Of a stretch of 33,670 bases of DNA, positions 24,923 to 33,670 are shown piece after piece. The stretch covers positions 1 through 33,670 of the forward strand of contig JAGYJE010000020.1 of NCBI GenBank assembly GCA_018402305.1, in the 5' to 3' direction. The notes under the pieces are model-generated. The model did not search any database, was not told where the DNA came from, and saw only the letters and a list, made by a program, of their open reading frames with translations. The stretch's first letter is position 1. Each line of letters begins with the position of its first letter. This stretch comes from Puniceicoccaceae bacterium. Lineage in GTDB: Bacteria; Verrucomicrobiota; Verrucomicrobiia; Opitutales; Coraliomargaritaceae. Made by a program: the position numbers and the translations under genes.

Positions 24923-25297
24923 TCACCGTTTTTTCTCCACTACATTTTGCACAAGTTTGGAGCCTTTGGGCAGGTGCAGTCCCAGATGGGCGAGTAAGAT
25001 GGCGACGTCTTCGTCGGGTTTGGCGACGGTGCGCAGTCGCAAGTCGATGGTGCGTTCTCCGCGTTTGACTGGCACGACAACGTCCATGGAGCGGATGGTG
25101 GCGACAGCCTCGACGATTTTGGCCGCGCGGGTGCCAAGGCCTTTGCCTGCCATCCACATTTCCAATGATCGCCAAAGGGCAAGGCTGAGGAAGCAGACGA
25201 GCAGGTGCGCTTCCACCCGTTCGGTTTTCTGATGGAAGACCGGGCGCAGTCCGATATCGGATTTGGCGCTGCGGAAGGCGGCTTCAGCTTGTGTCAC
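24923..25297 (-). pseudogene. IS transposase remnant, C-terminal part (IS1634/IS4-like)
   Basis: The frame encodes about 124 residues resembling the C-terminal end of a DDE transposase of the IS1634-like group: TQAEAAFRSAKSDIGLRPVFHQ, which includes the glutamate of the catalytic triad in an E-x6-K setting (E5, K12), then RVEAHLLVCFLSLALWRSLE. A full enzyme is about 500-600 residues, so three quarters are missing. The coding match breaks near 25298, where AT-rich DNA takes over. The right flank leads into the damaged RAYT gene. It cannot be active by itself. The 250 bases to its left (24672-24922) hold no gene that I can see; the promoter of the PEPCK-like gene should lie there. Confidence 0.78.
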
Positions 25298-25365
25298 CTA
25301 AAAAATATAGCCGGTATATAAATTTGAAGCTTGACGGCTGTTTTGTTTGCTGGATTGTTGCGTGC

Positions 25366-26431
25366 ATGAAACGACGTAGACTAGTGTGTCCTGGTTCGGC
25401 ATGTATTCATCATGCGATGAGTCGTATTGTGGGGGGGCAGATGCTTTTGGGGGACGGGGAGAAGGAGGTGTTGCGGCGTATGCTCTGGCGTGTGGCGGAT
25501 TTTTCAGGGGTGGAGGTGCTGACCTACTCGATTATGTCAAACCACTTTCATGTGCTGGTTCGCGTGCCGGAAAAGGACCGGGCGGTTTCGGATGCGGAGC
25601 TCCTGCGGCGCTTTAAGGTGCTCTACCCGAAGCCGACGCGGTATCAGACGGCTTCTTTTGCCCACTTGGAGAGGGCGCTTCGGGAGGGTAATGAGGAGGC
25701 GGTGGCGGTGCGGGCCCAGCTATTGGCGCGGATGCACGATTTGTCTGCGTTCATGAAGACGCTGAAGCAGCGCTTTTCGATCTGGTATAACCGGAACCAT
25801 GACAATCGGCTGGGGACCTTGTGGATGGACCGTTTTAAGAGCGTGCTGGTGGAGGAAGGGCAACCCTTTGCAGACGATGGCGGCCTATATCGACCTGAAC
25901 CCGGTGCGGGCGGGGCTGGTGGAGGACCCGAAGGACTACCGCTGGTGCGGCTATGCGGAGGCTGTGGCGGGGAATTTGAAGGCGCAGCGTGGGCTGGAGG
26001 TGGTTTGGGCGACCTATGCGAGTGGCGAGCTACGGGATGCGGGTGGTGGGGTGCGGGATACGGGTGGCGAGTTGCGGGATGCGGGGGGCGGGGCGCGGTT
26101 GAGGTCGGCTTTGGCGGCGCATCGGAGTTTGATCTTTGGGAAGGGAGCGTCTCCATGGGATTGCCGGGGGAAGCGGATTGACCGGGCGATGGCGGAGCGG
26201 GTCTTGAATGAGGAGAACGGGGAGCTGCCCATGTCGGTGATTTTGCGCTGTCGGGTGCGTTATTTCACGGACGGCGCGGTGTTTGGCACGGCGGAGTTTG
26301 TGCGTGGCTACGCGGCGGCGTGGCAGGCAGCGCGTGGGCGACGGCATCCGGTGGCTCCGCGGGCGGCGACGGGTGAGCCCTGGGGGGGCATTGCGGTGGT
26401 CAATGCTCTGCGACGGGCGGTTTTTGGCTGA
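25366..26431 (+). pseudogene. Second RAYT-like transposase, frameshifted
   Basis: The first frame begins MKRRRLVCPGSACIHHAMSR and contains the HUH motif in IMSNHFHVLVRVPEK, then FMKTLKQRFSIWYN and GTLWMDRFKSVLVEE. Near 25860-25880 the homology jumps to the next frame (one base skipped forward), which continues NPLQTMAAYIDLNPVRAG with the expected nucleophilic tyrosine, DPKDYRWCGYAEAVAG, and a C-terminal part with ILRCRVRYFTDGAVFGTAEFV, ending at 26431. The first frame alone runs to 26181 but loses the tyrosine. It belongs to a longer RAYT-like subfamily (about 300 residues or more), different from the gene at 248-952. Cause could be a mutation, a sequencing error in the G/C/T runs, or less likely programmed slippage. 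A 21-base repeat lies inside the gene. Confidence 0.82.
26024..26086 (+). repeat. 21-bp tandem repeat inside the RAYT pseudogene
   Basis: Three 21-base units lie at 26024-26044, 26045-26065 and 26066-26086, each around a GCGGGAT core with G-rich ends. They encode GELRDAG / GGVRDTG / GELRDAG, a seven-residue repeat in the frame of the C-terminal half, so the expansion itself keeps frame. Confidence 0.8.
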
Positions 26432-26492
26432 AGCACCTTCGGCGGACAAATTTTATTTCGCTGTTCGAACCGGATCGCACGTGAAGCGTATT

Positions 26493-27191
26493 TTATGCCT
26501 TAGAGGCTTCGTGGATGGCGACGATTGAGAATGTAAGTCCGGTTGCCTGAATCGTATCAAAGCCTACTCGTTTCAGTTGATCGGCCAAGGCAGTTTTTGT
26601 GGGGAAGTTTTCAATTGTGCCGGCAAGGTAGTCATAGGCGCTCTTGTCGCCGGTGGCGAGTGCGGCCACCCGGGGGAGGATGTATTTAAGGTAAAAATAG
26701 TAAATAGGGCGAAACCAGCGGGCGGGCTGGGAAAACTCGAGAACGAACAGGCGGCCCCCAGGACGGAGCACACGAAGGATCTCCTGCAAGCCGCGCTGGC
26801 GATCCTCGAAGTTTCTGACGCCGAACGAGATCGTAACGGCATCAACGGAGGCGTCGGGCAGGGGCAGTTGCATGCAGTCACCAAATGAAAAATCAAGGTC
26901 GGCGTAGCTGGGTTTCTTCGATTTTTTGGCTCGCGCCTCTTCAAGCATGGGCTCGCAAAAATCGAGACCAGTCACCGGCACATTGCTACCGAGGCGGTCG
27001 CGCAGTTTAAAGGCCACATCGCCACTGCCGGTGGCGAGATCAACGACCTCGCGGGGAGCGCATTGGAGCACTTTACGGGTGAGCACATGCCTCCAGTAGA
27101 AATCGATTCCTCCACTGAGGAGGTGGTTCGCCAGATCGTAGCGTCCCGCGATCCCGGCGAACATGGTGTTGACTGCGGTTCCTTCGGGCAT
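26493..27191 (-). CDS. ubiE: Demethylmenaquinone / ubiquinone methyltransferase UbiE/MenG
   Basis: This SAM-dependent C-methyltransferase makes menaquinone from demethylmenaquinone, or acts in ubiquinone synthesis. The 232-residue protein shows [22 protein letters not shown], the SAM motif [45 protein letters not shown] and [10 protein letters not shown], all typical UbiE motifs. With no other quinone genes nearby the actual quinone cannot be told; menaquinone is most likely in this phylum. The gene begins four bases after the clpX-like stop and is probably co-transcribed with it. Confidence 0.95.
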   Translation of the reverse strand: MPEGTAVNTMFAGIAGRYDLANHLLSGGIDFYWRHVLTRKVLQCAPREVVDLATGSGDVAFKLRDRLGSNVPVTGLDFCEPMLEEARAKKSKKPSYADLDFSFGDCMQLPLPDASVDAVTISFGVRNFEDRQRGLQEILRVLRPGGRLFVLEFSQPARWFRPIYYFYLKYILPRVAALATGDKSAYDYLAGTIENFPTKTALADQLKRVGFDTIQATGLTFSIVAIHEASKA

Positions 27192-27195
27192 GCGC

Positions 27196-28794
27196 TTATG
27201 ACTCCTTGGTGTTTTCGATGCAGCGAACGACCCACTTCGAGAGTTCTTTATCGGGGTCTTTAATCGCTAGTTTGCCGAGTTTGAAAACGGTTTGTCCGGT
27301 ATGGCGGTTAATGATGTTGAGTCCGTGTTCAAAGTCTTTGAATTTTTCTTCACAGAGGGACTGGATGGTGCGATCTTGGTCAGATGCCTCCTCGACGATG
27401 GCCTCGATAGCGAGCGATTTAAACTCAAGAGTGAATCCGTGAGTCTTCTCGAATGATTTGGCAAAGCGCTTCACGTCGCTTTGCCAAACATCCTTTTGCA
27501 GATGAGCATTTTTAGCCTTGAGTGCCTGCAGGCAGTTAAGCGGGTTCTCGATCATATCGGTGGTGACCTCGAAGTGCTTAATGGCCGTCGAGGGAAGCTC
27601 AAATTTGAAATCGCGAAAAATCCGCTCAAGGACCGTCATAATGCCGCGGGCACCGGTGCCCTCCTCACTGGCAGCCTCGGCAATGGCGACGATAGCCTCG
27701 GGGGTGATATCGAAATCGATGCCATAGCCTTTAAAGTCATCGTGATATTGATGAAGCACGCTACCCTCAGAAGCGGTCATAATATGCGCCAAATCATCGG
27801 CTGTGAGGGCTGTGCAGGCGCAGCGTACCGGAACACGGCCAATAAATTCGGGTTCGAAGCCGTAGTTTATAAAATCCCGAGTTCCCGCGAATTGAAGGTA
27901 GGTAGAGAGGTCCTCGTCTTTGTCGGCAACCGTGGCGCCGAAACCGAGTTCATTTTGTGAGATCCTTTTTTTAATGGATTCGGCCAGTTTATCGAAGGCA
28001 CCACTGACAATGAAGAGAATATTTTTGGTGTTGATTGACTTACGCTTGGGTTTGCCGCCGCGCTGCATCTCCATGACAGCCTGCATTTGCGACATCATAT
28101 CGGTTGGGCTGAAGAGGTTGACCTCGGTTTCCTCCATCAACTTGAGCAGATTGATCTGCACGCCGCGGCCTGAGACATCCCTCGACCCAGCGCCGCCCTC
28201 GCTGGCAATTTTATCAATTTCGTCGACGAAGATGATACCCTTTTCGGCAAGCTCGATATTACCATCGGCCGCTTTGACAAGGTCGCGTACGAGGTCTTCC
28301 ACATCCGAGCCGACGTAGCCGGTTTCGGAGAACTTGGTGGCATCCGCTTTAACAAAAGGCACACCAATGAGGCGTGCGACGCTTCGCATGAGGTAGGTTT
28401 TACCGACACCCGTCGGCCCAAGAAACAGCAGGTTTTGTTTACTGTATTCGGAGGCGGCGCCCGAATTGCCTGCGAGGGTGCGGCGTACATGATTGTAGTG
28501 GTCGCAAATCGCTACGGAGAGGACTTTTTTGGCGTCATCCTGGCGGATGACGAAGCGGTTCAGGTAATCGCGGATTTCCTTTGGCTTGAGGTGGAAATTG
28601 CGGATTTTTTCGAGCGCCTCGGCAGCGGAATCGGGTGCATCCGGGGTCTGCTTGGACGCTCCCGATGCATCTTCGGTGAAGGGGTCGGACTCGGAAAAGT
28701 TCTGGGTCGATACGGTCACGTTTGAATCTTTGAACATTTTTTCCAGTTGGCGCTGAATTTCCTCAAAAGGGTTTGGCGGTTTTTTTTCACTCAT
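27196..28794 (-). CDS. ClpX-like AAA+ unfoldase lacking the zinc-binding domain
   Basis: The 532-residue protein contains a ClpX-type AAA+ core: [20 protein letters not shown], Walker A GPTGVGKT (K132), the pore-loop segment [16 protein letters not shown], Walker [12 protein letters not shown], sensor 1 region [17 protein letters not shown] where ClpX has the ClpP-docking IGF-type loop, and EFIGRVPV. Classical ClpX begins with a four-cysteine zinc domain; here the first 65 residues are acidic, Ser/Pro-rich and cysteine-free. After the small AAA domain ([15 protein letters not shown]) there is an extra C-terminal region of about 110 residues, absent in E. coli ClpX (424 residues). It may use other adaptors or act without ClpP. 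It is upstream of ubiE (four-base gap) and divergent from the HU gene. Confidence 0.88.
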   Translation of the reverse strand: MSEKKPPNPFEEIQRQLEKMFKDSNVTVSTQNFSESDPFTEDASGASKQTPDAPDSAAEALEKIRNFHLKPKEIRDYLNRFVIRQDDAKKVLSVAICDHYNHVRRTLAGNSGAASEYSKQNLLFLGPTGVGKTYLMRSVARLIGVPFVKADATKFSETGYVGSDVEDLVRDLVKAADGNIELAEKGIIFVDEIDKIASEGGAGSRDVSGRGVQINLLKLMEETEVNLFSPTDMMSQMQAVMEMQRGGKPKRKSINTKNILFIVSGAFDKLAESIKKRISQNELGFGATVADKDEDLSTYLQFAGTRDFINYGFEPEFIGRVPVRCACTALTADDLAHIMTASEGSVLHQYHDDFKGYGIDFDITPEAIVAIAEAASEEGTGARGIMTVLERIFRDFKFELPSTAIKHFEVTTDMIENPLNCLQALKAKNAHLQKDVWQSDVKRFAKSFEKTHGFTLEFKSLAIEAIVEEASDQDRTIQSLCEEKFKDFEHGLNIINRHTGQTVFKLGKLAIKDPDKELSKWVVRCIENTKES

Positions 28795-28804
28795 ATTTTC
28801 TAGT

Positions 28805-28834
28805 TTGACAGTATTTAATGAACCGAAGTATCAC
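28805..28834 (+). promoter_or_regulatory. Candidate promoter for the HU-hisS unit
   Basis: A perfect -35 TTGACA (28805-28810) is followed after 18 bases by TATCAC (28829-28834), four of six -10 matches. Transcription would start near 28841, giving a 5' leader of about 45 bases before the HU ATG. It sits in the 91-base gap between divergent genes. Confidence 0.5.
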
Positions 28835-28885
28835 ATTAGCAGGAACTTTGACCGTAACTTTCGCACGCCACCGAGCAACCTCAGT

Positions 28886-29194
28886 ATGTCTAATAATCTC
28901 ACAAAACGCGATATCGTCTTAGATATCTACGAAAAAACCCGCTTTCCGCAAAAAGAAGTGCGAGAAACTGTGCAGCTCACCCTCGACGCCATTGCCAGGG
29001 CCTTGAGTGAGGGGCGTAACGTGGAGCTGCGTAACTTCGGGGTTTTCGAGGTGCAAATCCGCAAGTCGCGCATTGGGCGCAATCCAAACAAGCCGAAAAC
29101 TGACGTCGTCATCCCCAGGCGAGCCGTGATTAAATTTAAGGCTGGCAAGGAATTGAAGGCCACGCTGAAGGACATGGATATCGATGCAATTTGA
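28886..29194 (+). CDS. HU/IHF-family DNA-binding protein
   Basis: The 102-residue protein, from ATG 28886 (MSNNLTKRDIVLDIYEKT), is a nucleoid protein that bends DNA. It has the helical base (VRETVQLTLDAIARALSEGRNVELRNFGVFEV), the beta-arm region starting RKSRIGRNPNKPKTDVVIP, with the proline at the arm tip that intercalates into DNA, and the C-terminal helix RRAVIKFKAGKELKATL. GRNP in the arm is family-typical. An upstream in-frame TTG at 28805 falls on the promoter and is rejected. The last 11 bases overlap hisS. Whether it is HU or IHF-like cannot be settled from one gene. Confidence 0.93.
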   Translation: MSNNLTKRDIVLDIYEKTRFPQKEVRETVQLTLDAIARALSEGRNVELRNFGVFEVQIRKSRIGRNPNKPKTDVVIPRRAVIKFKAGKELKATLKDMDIDAI

Positions 29195-30530
29195 AACACT
29201 CCCCGGCTTTCGAGAATTTTATCCTGATGCCTGTGCGCGGCGTAATCATGTTTTCGGGCGTTGGCGTCAGGTGGCTCGGGCCTTTAATTTTCTGGAATAC
29301 GATGCCCCGGTTCTTGAGCCGCTTGAGCTTTACATAGAGAAGTCAGGGGAGGAGATCGTTGGTCAGCTTTTCAACTTTGAAGACCGCGGCGGTCGGGCCG
29401 TGGCCTTGCGTCCAGAAATGACGCCCTCACTGGCTCGTCTTATTGGGGCGAAAGCAAACAGTTTGAAGCGTCCGGTGAAGTGGTTCAACATCGGCGAGCA
29501 CTATCGTTATGAGCGCCCGCAGAAAGGCCGCCTGCGGGCCTTCTATCAATTCAATGTAGATATTTTCGGCGAGCCCGGCCCTTCGGCCGATGCCGAGCTA
29601 ATTGCCCTGCTTTGCCAGACCTTGCAGTCTTTTGGGCTGAACTCCGAGGATTTCAAAGTTCGCCTTAGTGACCGGGATCTTTGGCTGCTCATGCTTGCGG
29701 CTGAGGGCCTCGATGCGTCGGGCAGCGCGGCAGTGCTTGGCATTATCGACAAGCTGGAACGCACAGAGCGCGGCACGATCATTGAGAAATTGGCGGTCAT
29801 CCTGGGCGATGCCGCCGAGAAATTTCTAGGGCGGATCGAGGCGGCAATTGCGATTCGCACCTTCAGTGAATTGCGCAGCTACATCGAGTGCTTGCCGCTG
29901 GAGGGTGACCTGGCCAGCCAGGCTCAGGCGCGGATTTCGGATTGGCAGCAACTACTGCGGCATTTGGAAGCGGCCGGGGCTGGCGATTTTGTTCAGATCG
30001 ATCTTGGGATCGTTCGCGGGCTCGCTTATTATACCGGTTTTGTTTTTGAAGCCTTCGAGGCGAGCGGTGAGGGCCGTGCTCTGGCCGGGGGCGGGCGCTA
30101 TGATGCGCTGATTAAAAAACTCGGCGGTCCGGATATGCCGGCGGTTGGTTTCGCGATGGGGGATGTGACGCTGATGGATCTTCTCGACAGCCGTGGCCGG
30201 ATGCCGGCGTATGTGCAGCGTCCTGATTTCATCGTCATCATCGGCGGGGAGGCGGAGCGCGATGCCGCTCTCGGGGATGCGGCCCAGCTTCGCTCAGTCG
30301 GCTACCAAGTGGAGTATCCGTTGAAAAGCCAGGGATTCGGCAAACAGTTTAAAGCGGCGAACCAGTCCGGAGCCCGTCTCGCTCTGATTTACGGAGAGGA
30401 TGAACTTTCACGGGGCCTCGTCAAAGTGCGCGACCTGGCCTCAGGTCATGAGCTGGAAATTGGCCGGGACCAGCTGCTTCAGCGGGCACCCAGCCTACTG
30501 GAAGGCGGATTTGAAAACGAAACCGAATAA
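29184..30530 (+). CDS. hisS: Histidyl-tRNA synthetase
   Basis: This class II aminoacyl-tRNA synthetase charges tRNA-His. The 448-residue protein has motif 1 around [17 protein letters not shown], motif 2 in [24 protein letters not shown], the HisRS-specific segment [18 protein letters not shown], and motif 3 [14 protein letters not shown] with [12 protein letters not shown]-terminal anticodon-binding domain (from about residue 345) is present, which separates it from HisZ. The ATG lies inside the end of the HU gene in another frame (11-base overlap), so translation is likely coupled. Fumarase follows after eight bases. Confidence 0.94.
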   Translation: MQFETLPGFREFYPDACARRNHVFGRWRQVARAFNFLEYDAPVLEPLELYIEKSGEEIVGQLFNFEDRGGRAVALRPEMTPSLARLIGAKANSLKRPVKWFNIGEHYRYERPQKGRLRAFYQFNVDIFGEPGPSADAELIALLCQTLQSFGLNSEDFKVRLSDRDLWLLMLAAEGLDASGSAAVLGIIDKLERTERGTIIEKLAVILGDAAEKFLGRIEAAIAIRTFSELRSYIECLPLEGDLASQAQARISDWQQLLRHLEAAGAGDFVQIDLGIVRGLAYYTGFVFEAFEASGEGRALAGGGRYDALIKKLGGPDMPAVGFAMGDVTLMDLLDSRGRMPAYVQRPDFIVIIGGEAERDAALGDAAQLRSVGYQVEYPLKSQGFGKQFKAANQSGARLALIYGEDELSRGLVKVRDLASGHELEIGRDQLLQRAPSLLEGGFENETE

Positions 30531-30538
30531 GAAAAACC

Positions 30539-32224
30539 ATGGCTAAGCCCACACCTCCCTTTCACTATCAAAAACAGTTCCCGCTGGGGAAGGATACGAC
30601 CTCGTATCGTTTGCTAACAAAGGAGTTCGTGCAGACCGTTGATTTCGAGGGCGAAACAGTCCTCAAGGTAGATCCGCAGGCACTTACCTACTTGGCGGAG
30701 ACGGCGATGAAGGACATCTCTTTCAAGCTGCGCACGGAGCATCTGGAAAAAGTGGCCGCCATCCTGGACGATCCGGAGGCCACGGAAAACGACCGCACAA
30801 TCGCGCTAACGATGCTACGGAATGCCGAGGTCTCCGCGCATGGCGTTTTGCCTTTTTGCCAGGATACCGGGACGGCCATTATCCTCGGTAAAAAAGGCCA
30901 GCGAGTCTGGACGGGTGGTGGTGATGAAGCCGCGCTCTCGCAGGGAGTCTACAATGCCTATACCGAGGAAAGCTTGCGTTACTCGCAGATGGCGCCGCTT
31001 TCCATGTATGAGGAGGCGAATACAGGCTGCAATCTTCCGGCCCAGATTGACCTTCTGGCGACAGATGGCGAGAGCTACGAATTTCTCTTTGTAGCCAAGG
31101 GTGGCGGTTCGGCCAACAAGACCTTTTTCTACCAACAGACCAAAGCGCTCCTGAACCCGGCAAATCTTGAAAGGTTCTGTATCGAGAAAATGGGGACACT
31201 GGGGACATCGGCGTGCCCGCCTTATCACATCGCCTTCGTCATTGGCGGGACCTCGGCTGAGACCTGTTTGAAAACGGTGAAACTCGCCTCGACGAAATAC
31301 TACGACAACTTGCCGACGGAGGGTAATGAGCACGGGCAGGCCTTTCGCGACACAGTGCTGGAGGCCAAGCTCCTTGCATACACCCGAAAGATGGGCTACG
31401 GCGCTCAGTTTGGTGGTAAGTATTTCGCGCTCGATGTCCGGGTTATTCGACTACCGCGCCATGGCGCATCCTGCCCGGTTGGGCTCGGGGTGTCCTGTTC
31501 TGCGGATCGCAATGCCAAGGCCCGAATCAACCGCGAGGGGGTCTGGTTGGAGCAGTTGGAGGAAAATCCCGGTCGTTTCATTCCGGCGGACAGCGAGCTG
31601 ACTAAGCCCGAAGACCCCGTCGCCATCGATTTGAATCGGCCCATGCCCGAAATACTTGCCGAACTGAGCCAATATCCCGTGGCTACGCCGCTTTCACTGA
31701 ATGGAACAATTGTGGTAGCCCGTGATATTGCGCACGCCAAAATCCAGGAACGGCTCGATAAAGGGGAAGGGATGCCGGATTACTTCAAAAATCACCCAAT
31801 CTACTATGCCGGCCCGGCGAAGACACCTGCGGGCAGGCCCTCGGGATCCTTCGGTCCGACCACAGCGGGCCGCATGGATAGCTACGTGGAACCCTTCCAG
31901 GCAAAGGGTGGATCGATGGTCATGCTGGCGAAGGGCAATCGCTCTCAACAGGTGACAGATGCCTGCAAAGCGTTCGGAGGTTTTTACCTTGGCTCGATCG
32001 GGGGGCCCGCTGCGCTGCTAGCCGAGCATAACATAAAAAGCGTCGAGGTTCTGGAATACGCCGAACTCGGAATGGAGGCGATCTGGAAGATCGAGGTGGA
32101 GGATTTCCCCGCTTACATACTGATTGACGACAAGGGTAATGACTTCTTCGCCGACGTGCGTGAAGCCTGCTCGCAGTGTGCGCTGCACGCCTATGAAAGT
32201 GCGCGGGCCGAGATGGCGAGGTAG
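30539..32224 (+). CDS. Class I (iron-sulfur) fumarate hydratase
   Basis: The enzyme interconverts fumarate and malate in the TCA cycle with an oxygen-sensitive 4Fe-4S cluster. The 561-residue length and domain order fit FumA/FumB of E. coli. Cluster cysteines are C107 in PFCQDTGT, C226 in [16 protein letters not shown], and C312 in [14 protein letters not shown]. Other markers are [33 protein letters not shown] and [13 protein letters not shown] in the C-terminal beta domain. It is the third gene of the HU-hisS run; the start ATG 30539 has only an A-rich stretch before it. hemB follows after 23 bases. Confidence 0.96.
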   Translation: MAKPTPPFHYQKQFPLGKDTTSYRLLTKEFVQTVDFEGETVLKVDPQALTYLAETAMKDISFKLRTEHLEKVAAILDDPEATENDRTIALTMLRNAEVSAHGVLPFCQDTGTAIILGKKGQRVWTGGGDEAALSQGVYNAYTEESLRYSQMAPLSMYEEANTGCNLPAQIDLLATDGESYEFLFVAKGGGSANKTFFYQQTKALLNPANLERFCIEKMGTLGTSACPPYHIAFVIGGTSAETCLKTVKLASTKYYDNLPTEGNEHGQAFRDTVLEAKLLAYTRKMGYGAQFGGKYFALDVRVIRLPRHGASCPVGLGVSCSADRNAKARINREGVWLEQLEENPGRFIPADSELTKPEDPVAIDLNRPMPEILAELSQYPVATPLSLNGTIVVARDIAHAKIQERLDKGEGMPDYFKNHPIYYAGPAKTPAGRPSGSFGPTTAGRMDSYVEPFQAKGGSMVMLAKGNRSQQVTDACKAFGGFYLGSIGGPAALLAEHNIKSVEVLEYAELGMEAIWKIEVEDFPAYILIDDKGNDFFADVREACSQCALHAYESARAEMAR

Positions 32225-32247
32225 CGCCAAAGTTGACACGCCTGTAA

Positions 32248-33303
32248 ATGGCATTAACCCCAATCCAACAAACCATGGCCAACCGATTTCGACTTGAGTT
32301 ACCGCGGCGTCCCCGGCGCATGCGCCGCACCGGCAGCTTGCGTGCCCTCTGCTGCGAGACCGAGGTGCGGCCATCCCATTTGATCCAACCGCTCTTCGTG
32401 ATGGATGGCGAGGAAGCGCCCGAACCCATCGAGTCGATGCCCGGTATGGCGCGGCTTTCGATCAAAGACCTGGTTGGTGAGTGCCGCGAATTGCGGGCGC
32501 TTGGTATTTCCGGCGTGGCCTTGTTTCCAAAATTGTCGGCAGAGCGTAAGACGGACGATGGACGGGAGGCGCTCAACCCGGATACACTGGTGTTGCGCGC
32601 CATCCGTGCGATCAAGGCAGCCGTACCAGAGATCACAGTGATTACCGATTTGGCGCTCGACCCCTACACCCTTCATGGGCATGACGGTCTCTGGGATGCG
32701 GGTGCGCAGGATTTGGCAAACGACGCCACCGTCGAGCTATTGGCCGAAATGGCGGTGCTGGCCGCAGCGGCAGGAGTGGACATGGTGGCTCCCTCCGACA
32801 TGATGGACGGGCGAGTTGGGGCGATCCGGGCGGCGCTGGACGACCACGGCTTTGAAGCCACGGCAATCATGGCTTATTCGGCGAAGTTTGCCTCGGCCTT
32901 TTATGGACCTTTCCGCGATGCCGTGGGCAGTGCCAGCAGTGCGGGGACGCATCACCTGGACAAGCGGACCTATCAACTCAATCCAGCCAATCGCCGTGAA
33001 GCGTTGACAGAGGTTGCCTTGGATGAGGCCGAAGGAGCGGACGTGCTCATGGTCAAACCCGCAGGGCCGTATCTGGACATTATTCGCGAAGTGCGCGAAG
33101 AAACGGAATTACCCTTGGCAGCGTATCAGGTGTCGGGCGAGTATGCACAAATCATGGCGGCTGCCGAACGGGGCTGGCTTGATCTGGAGCGCTGCCGGGA
33201 CGAGTCGCTCTTGGCGATTCGCCGGGCGGGTGCCGATATGATATTGACCTACTTCGCCAAGGCTTTCGCCGCGACCTTTGCCGAGTCCGGTGATGCGCAG
33301 TAG
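32248..33303 (+). CDS. hemB: Delta-aminolevulinic acid dehydratase (porphobilinogen synthase)
   Basis: HemB condenses two 5-aminolevulinate molecules to porphobilinogen, the first common tetrapyrrole step. The 351-residue TIM barrel starts MALTPIQQTMANRF, with M10 (32275) as an alternative start. The two Schiff-base lysines lie in AYSAKFASAFYGPFRDA and MVKPAGPYLD. The metal segment reads DLALDPYTLHGHDG: the zinc-type cysteines are replaced by Ala/Asp, which marks a Mg-dependent form. The RMRR-rich N-terminal arm fits the octameric assembly. It ends the plus-strand run that begins at the HU gene and is followed by tRNA-Arg. Confidence 0.96.
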   Translation: MALTPIQQTMANRFRLELPRRPRRMRRTGSLRALCCETEVRPSHLIQPLFVMDGEEAPEPIESMPGMARLSIKDLVGECRELRALGISGVALFPKLSAERKTDDGREALNPDTLVLRAIRAIKAAVPEITVITDLALDPYTLHGHDGLWDAGAQDLANDATVELLAEMAVLAAAAGVDMVAPSDMMDGRVGAIRAALDDHGFEATAIMAYSAKFASAFYGPFRDAVGSASSAGTHHLDKRTYQLNPANRREALTEVALDEAEGADVLMVKPAGPYLDIIREVREETELPLAAYQVSGEYAQIMAAAERGWLDLERCRDESLLAIRRAGADMILTYFAKAFAATFAESGDAQ

Positions 33304-33370
33304 TGGCGAATAGCGATTTTTCGCATTGACCCCGAGGCCGCCGCAGTCGACCTTGAGGGGATCGTGGTTG

Positions 33371-33445
33371 GCTCCTGTAGTTCAATGGATAGAGCAGTGG
33401 TCTCCGAAGCCGCAAATCTGGGTTCGACTCCCAGCGGGAGCACCA
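33371..33445 (+). tRNA. tRNA-Arg (anticodon CCG)
   Basis: The acceptor stem GCTCCTG (33371-33377) pairs with CGGGAGC (33435-33441) with one G-U pair; the discriminator A and encoded CCA follow (33443-33445). The anticodon arm is GTGGT-CTCCGAA-GCCGC, putting CCG at 34-36, and the T-arm is CTGGG-TTCGACT-CCCAG. The reading frame of the downstream GIY-YIG-like protein stays open through the whole tRNA. Confidence 0.95.
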
Positions 33446-33670
33446 CGCTTCGCTCTCCGAGCTACGCGTGGCTGCGCCGCGTGTGGCCTGGAGCTAGCGA
33501 GCGTGCCCTGCATAGCCCGCAGGGCGACGCACGGGCTACCGAGGTTTATGTCGGTTATACCTTAGACCTGAGAGCGCGCTTAGAGACTCATAATGCGGGC
33601 AAAAGCCTACACACATCGAAATATAAGCCGTGGAAAGTGATTTTTTACTGCGCATTTGAAAATGAAGAAA
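33385..33670 (+). CDS. GIY-YIG nuclease-like protein, 3' partial, N-terminal motif missing
   Basis: From about 33541 the frame encodes EVYVGYTLDLRARLETHNAGKS then HTSKYKPWKVIFYCAFENEE up to the window end. This is the YIG half of a GIY-YIG domain of the small UvrC-N/YhbQ-like type: YVG, catalytic Arg in DLRARL, H-N-x-G-K, and the TSKYKPW loop. The strand that carries the first motif (usually reading like VYVLQS) is absent; instead the frame continues upstream through hairpin-rich DNA and the tRNA-Arg gene without a stop. In-frame starts are ATG 33385, inside the tRNA, and GTG 33481; neither is convincing. It is thus either a damaged gene or an unusual fusion frame. The C-terminus lies outside the window. 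Confidence 0.6.
   Translation, partial: MDRAVVSEAANLGSTPSGSTTLRSPSYAWLRRVWPGASERALHSPQGDARATEVYVGYTLDLRARLETHNAGKSLHTSKYKPWKVIFYCAFENEE
33505..33525. repeat. Hairpin between tRNA-Arg and the GIY-YIG-like region
   Basis: GCCCTGC (33505-33511) and GCAGGGC (33519-33525) form a perfect 7-bp stem with a 7-base loop. The whole stretch 33446-33540 is rich in short palindromes (for example around AGCTACGCGTGGCT at 33461). There is no T-run, so it is not an ordinary terminator. Confidence 0.6.

Noticed and set aside
26030..26449. 139-residue minus-strand frame over the RAYT pseudogene
   Set aside because: It is the shadow of the repeat-rich coding DNA, Arg/Pro-rich with no motif.
29184..30530. HisZ (regulatory subunit of ATP phosphoribosyltransferase) instead of HisRS
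   Set aside because: A C-terminal anticodon-binding domain and complete class II motifs are present, and no hisG is adjacent.

Overview
The window looks like a chromosomal segment of a Verrucomicrobiota bacterium, most likely class Opitutia (Opitutales / Puniceicoccales-like). This is inferred from gene content and the feel of the proteins, not from a database search. The pointers are an oleC-oleD pair, a ligase-associated exonuclease plus ATP-dependent ligase pair, two REP-associated transposase (RAYT) genes of types common in this phylum, an Mg-type HemB, a ClpX-like AAA+ protein without a zinc domain, and a GIY-YIG cassette beside a tRNA. Base composition is moderately GC-rich and most genes lack a strong Shine-Dalgarno sequence.

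Region by region. (1) 1-970: a RAYT transposase flanked by its own repeats, four tandem copies upstream, one inverted copy, and one downstream that contains the stop codon. (2) 1028-3651: oleC and oleD of long-chain olefin biosynthesis; oleA and oleB are not between the transposase and oleC. (3) 3707-6845: a small unknown protein, then rpsP, trmD and rplS with a repeat-filled gap where rimM usually sits, a terminator, and an unknown membrane-anchored coiled-coil protein. (4) 6851-11142: a repeat cluster between convergent genes, an NAD+ DNA ligase whose four zinc cysteines are all replaced, then a DEAD-box helicase and rsmE. (5) 11156-16163: a secreted alpha/beta hydrolase, a possible 49-residue protein, an RlmI-like methyltransferase, and divergently from it the exonuclease / ATP-ligase repair pair. 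(6) 16274-21182: tRNA-Gln with terminator, hisF with an unknown 591-residue upstream partner, and divergent acetyl-CoA synthetase. (7) 21213-24671: a 1152-residue protein that I think is a PPi-type phosphoenolpyruvate carboxykinase. (8) 24923-26431: mobile-element debris, namely the tail of an IS transposase and a frameshifted second RAYT. (9) 26493-33303: a clpX-like gene with ubiE on the minus strand, and on the plus strand an HU-family gene overlapping hisS, followed by class I fumarase and hemB. (10) 33371-33670: tRNA-Arg(CCG) running in frame into a truncated GIY-YIG nuclease-like reading frame cut by the window end.

Most of the window is housekeeping: translation, tRNA modification, DNA ligation, central carbon (acetate activation, fumarate hydration, possible PEP/oxaloacetate interconversion), quinone and haem synthesis, histidine synthesis. 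The unusual material is the zinc-less LigA, the putative PPi-PEPCK, the two RAYT systems with their repeats, the possibly leaderless repair operon, and the tRNA-associated GIY-YIG frame.
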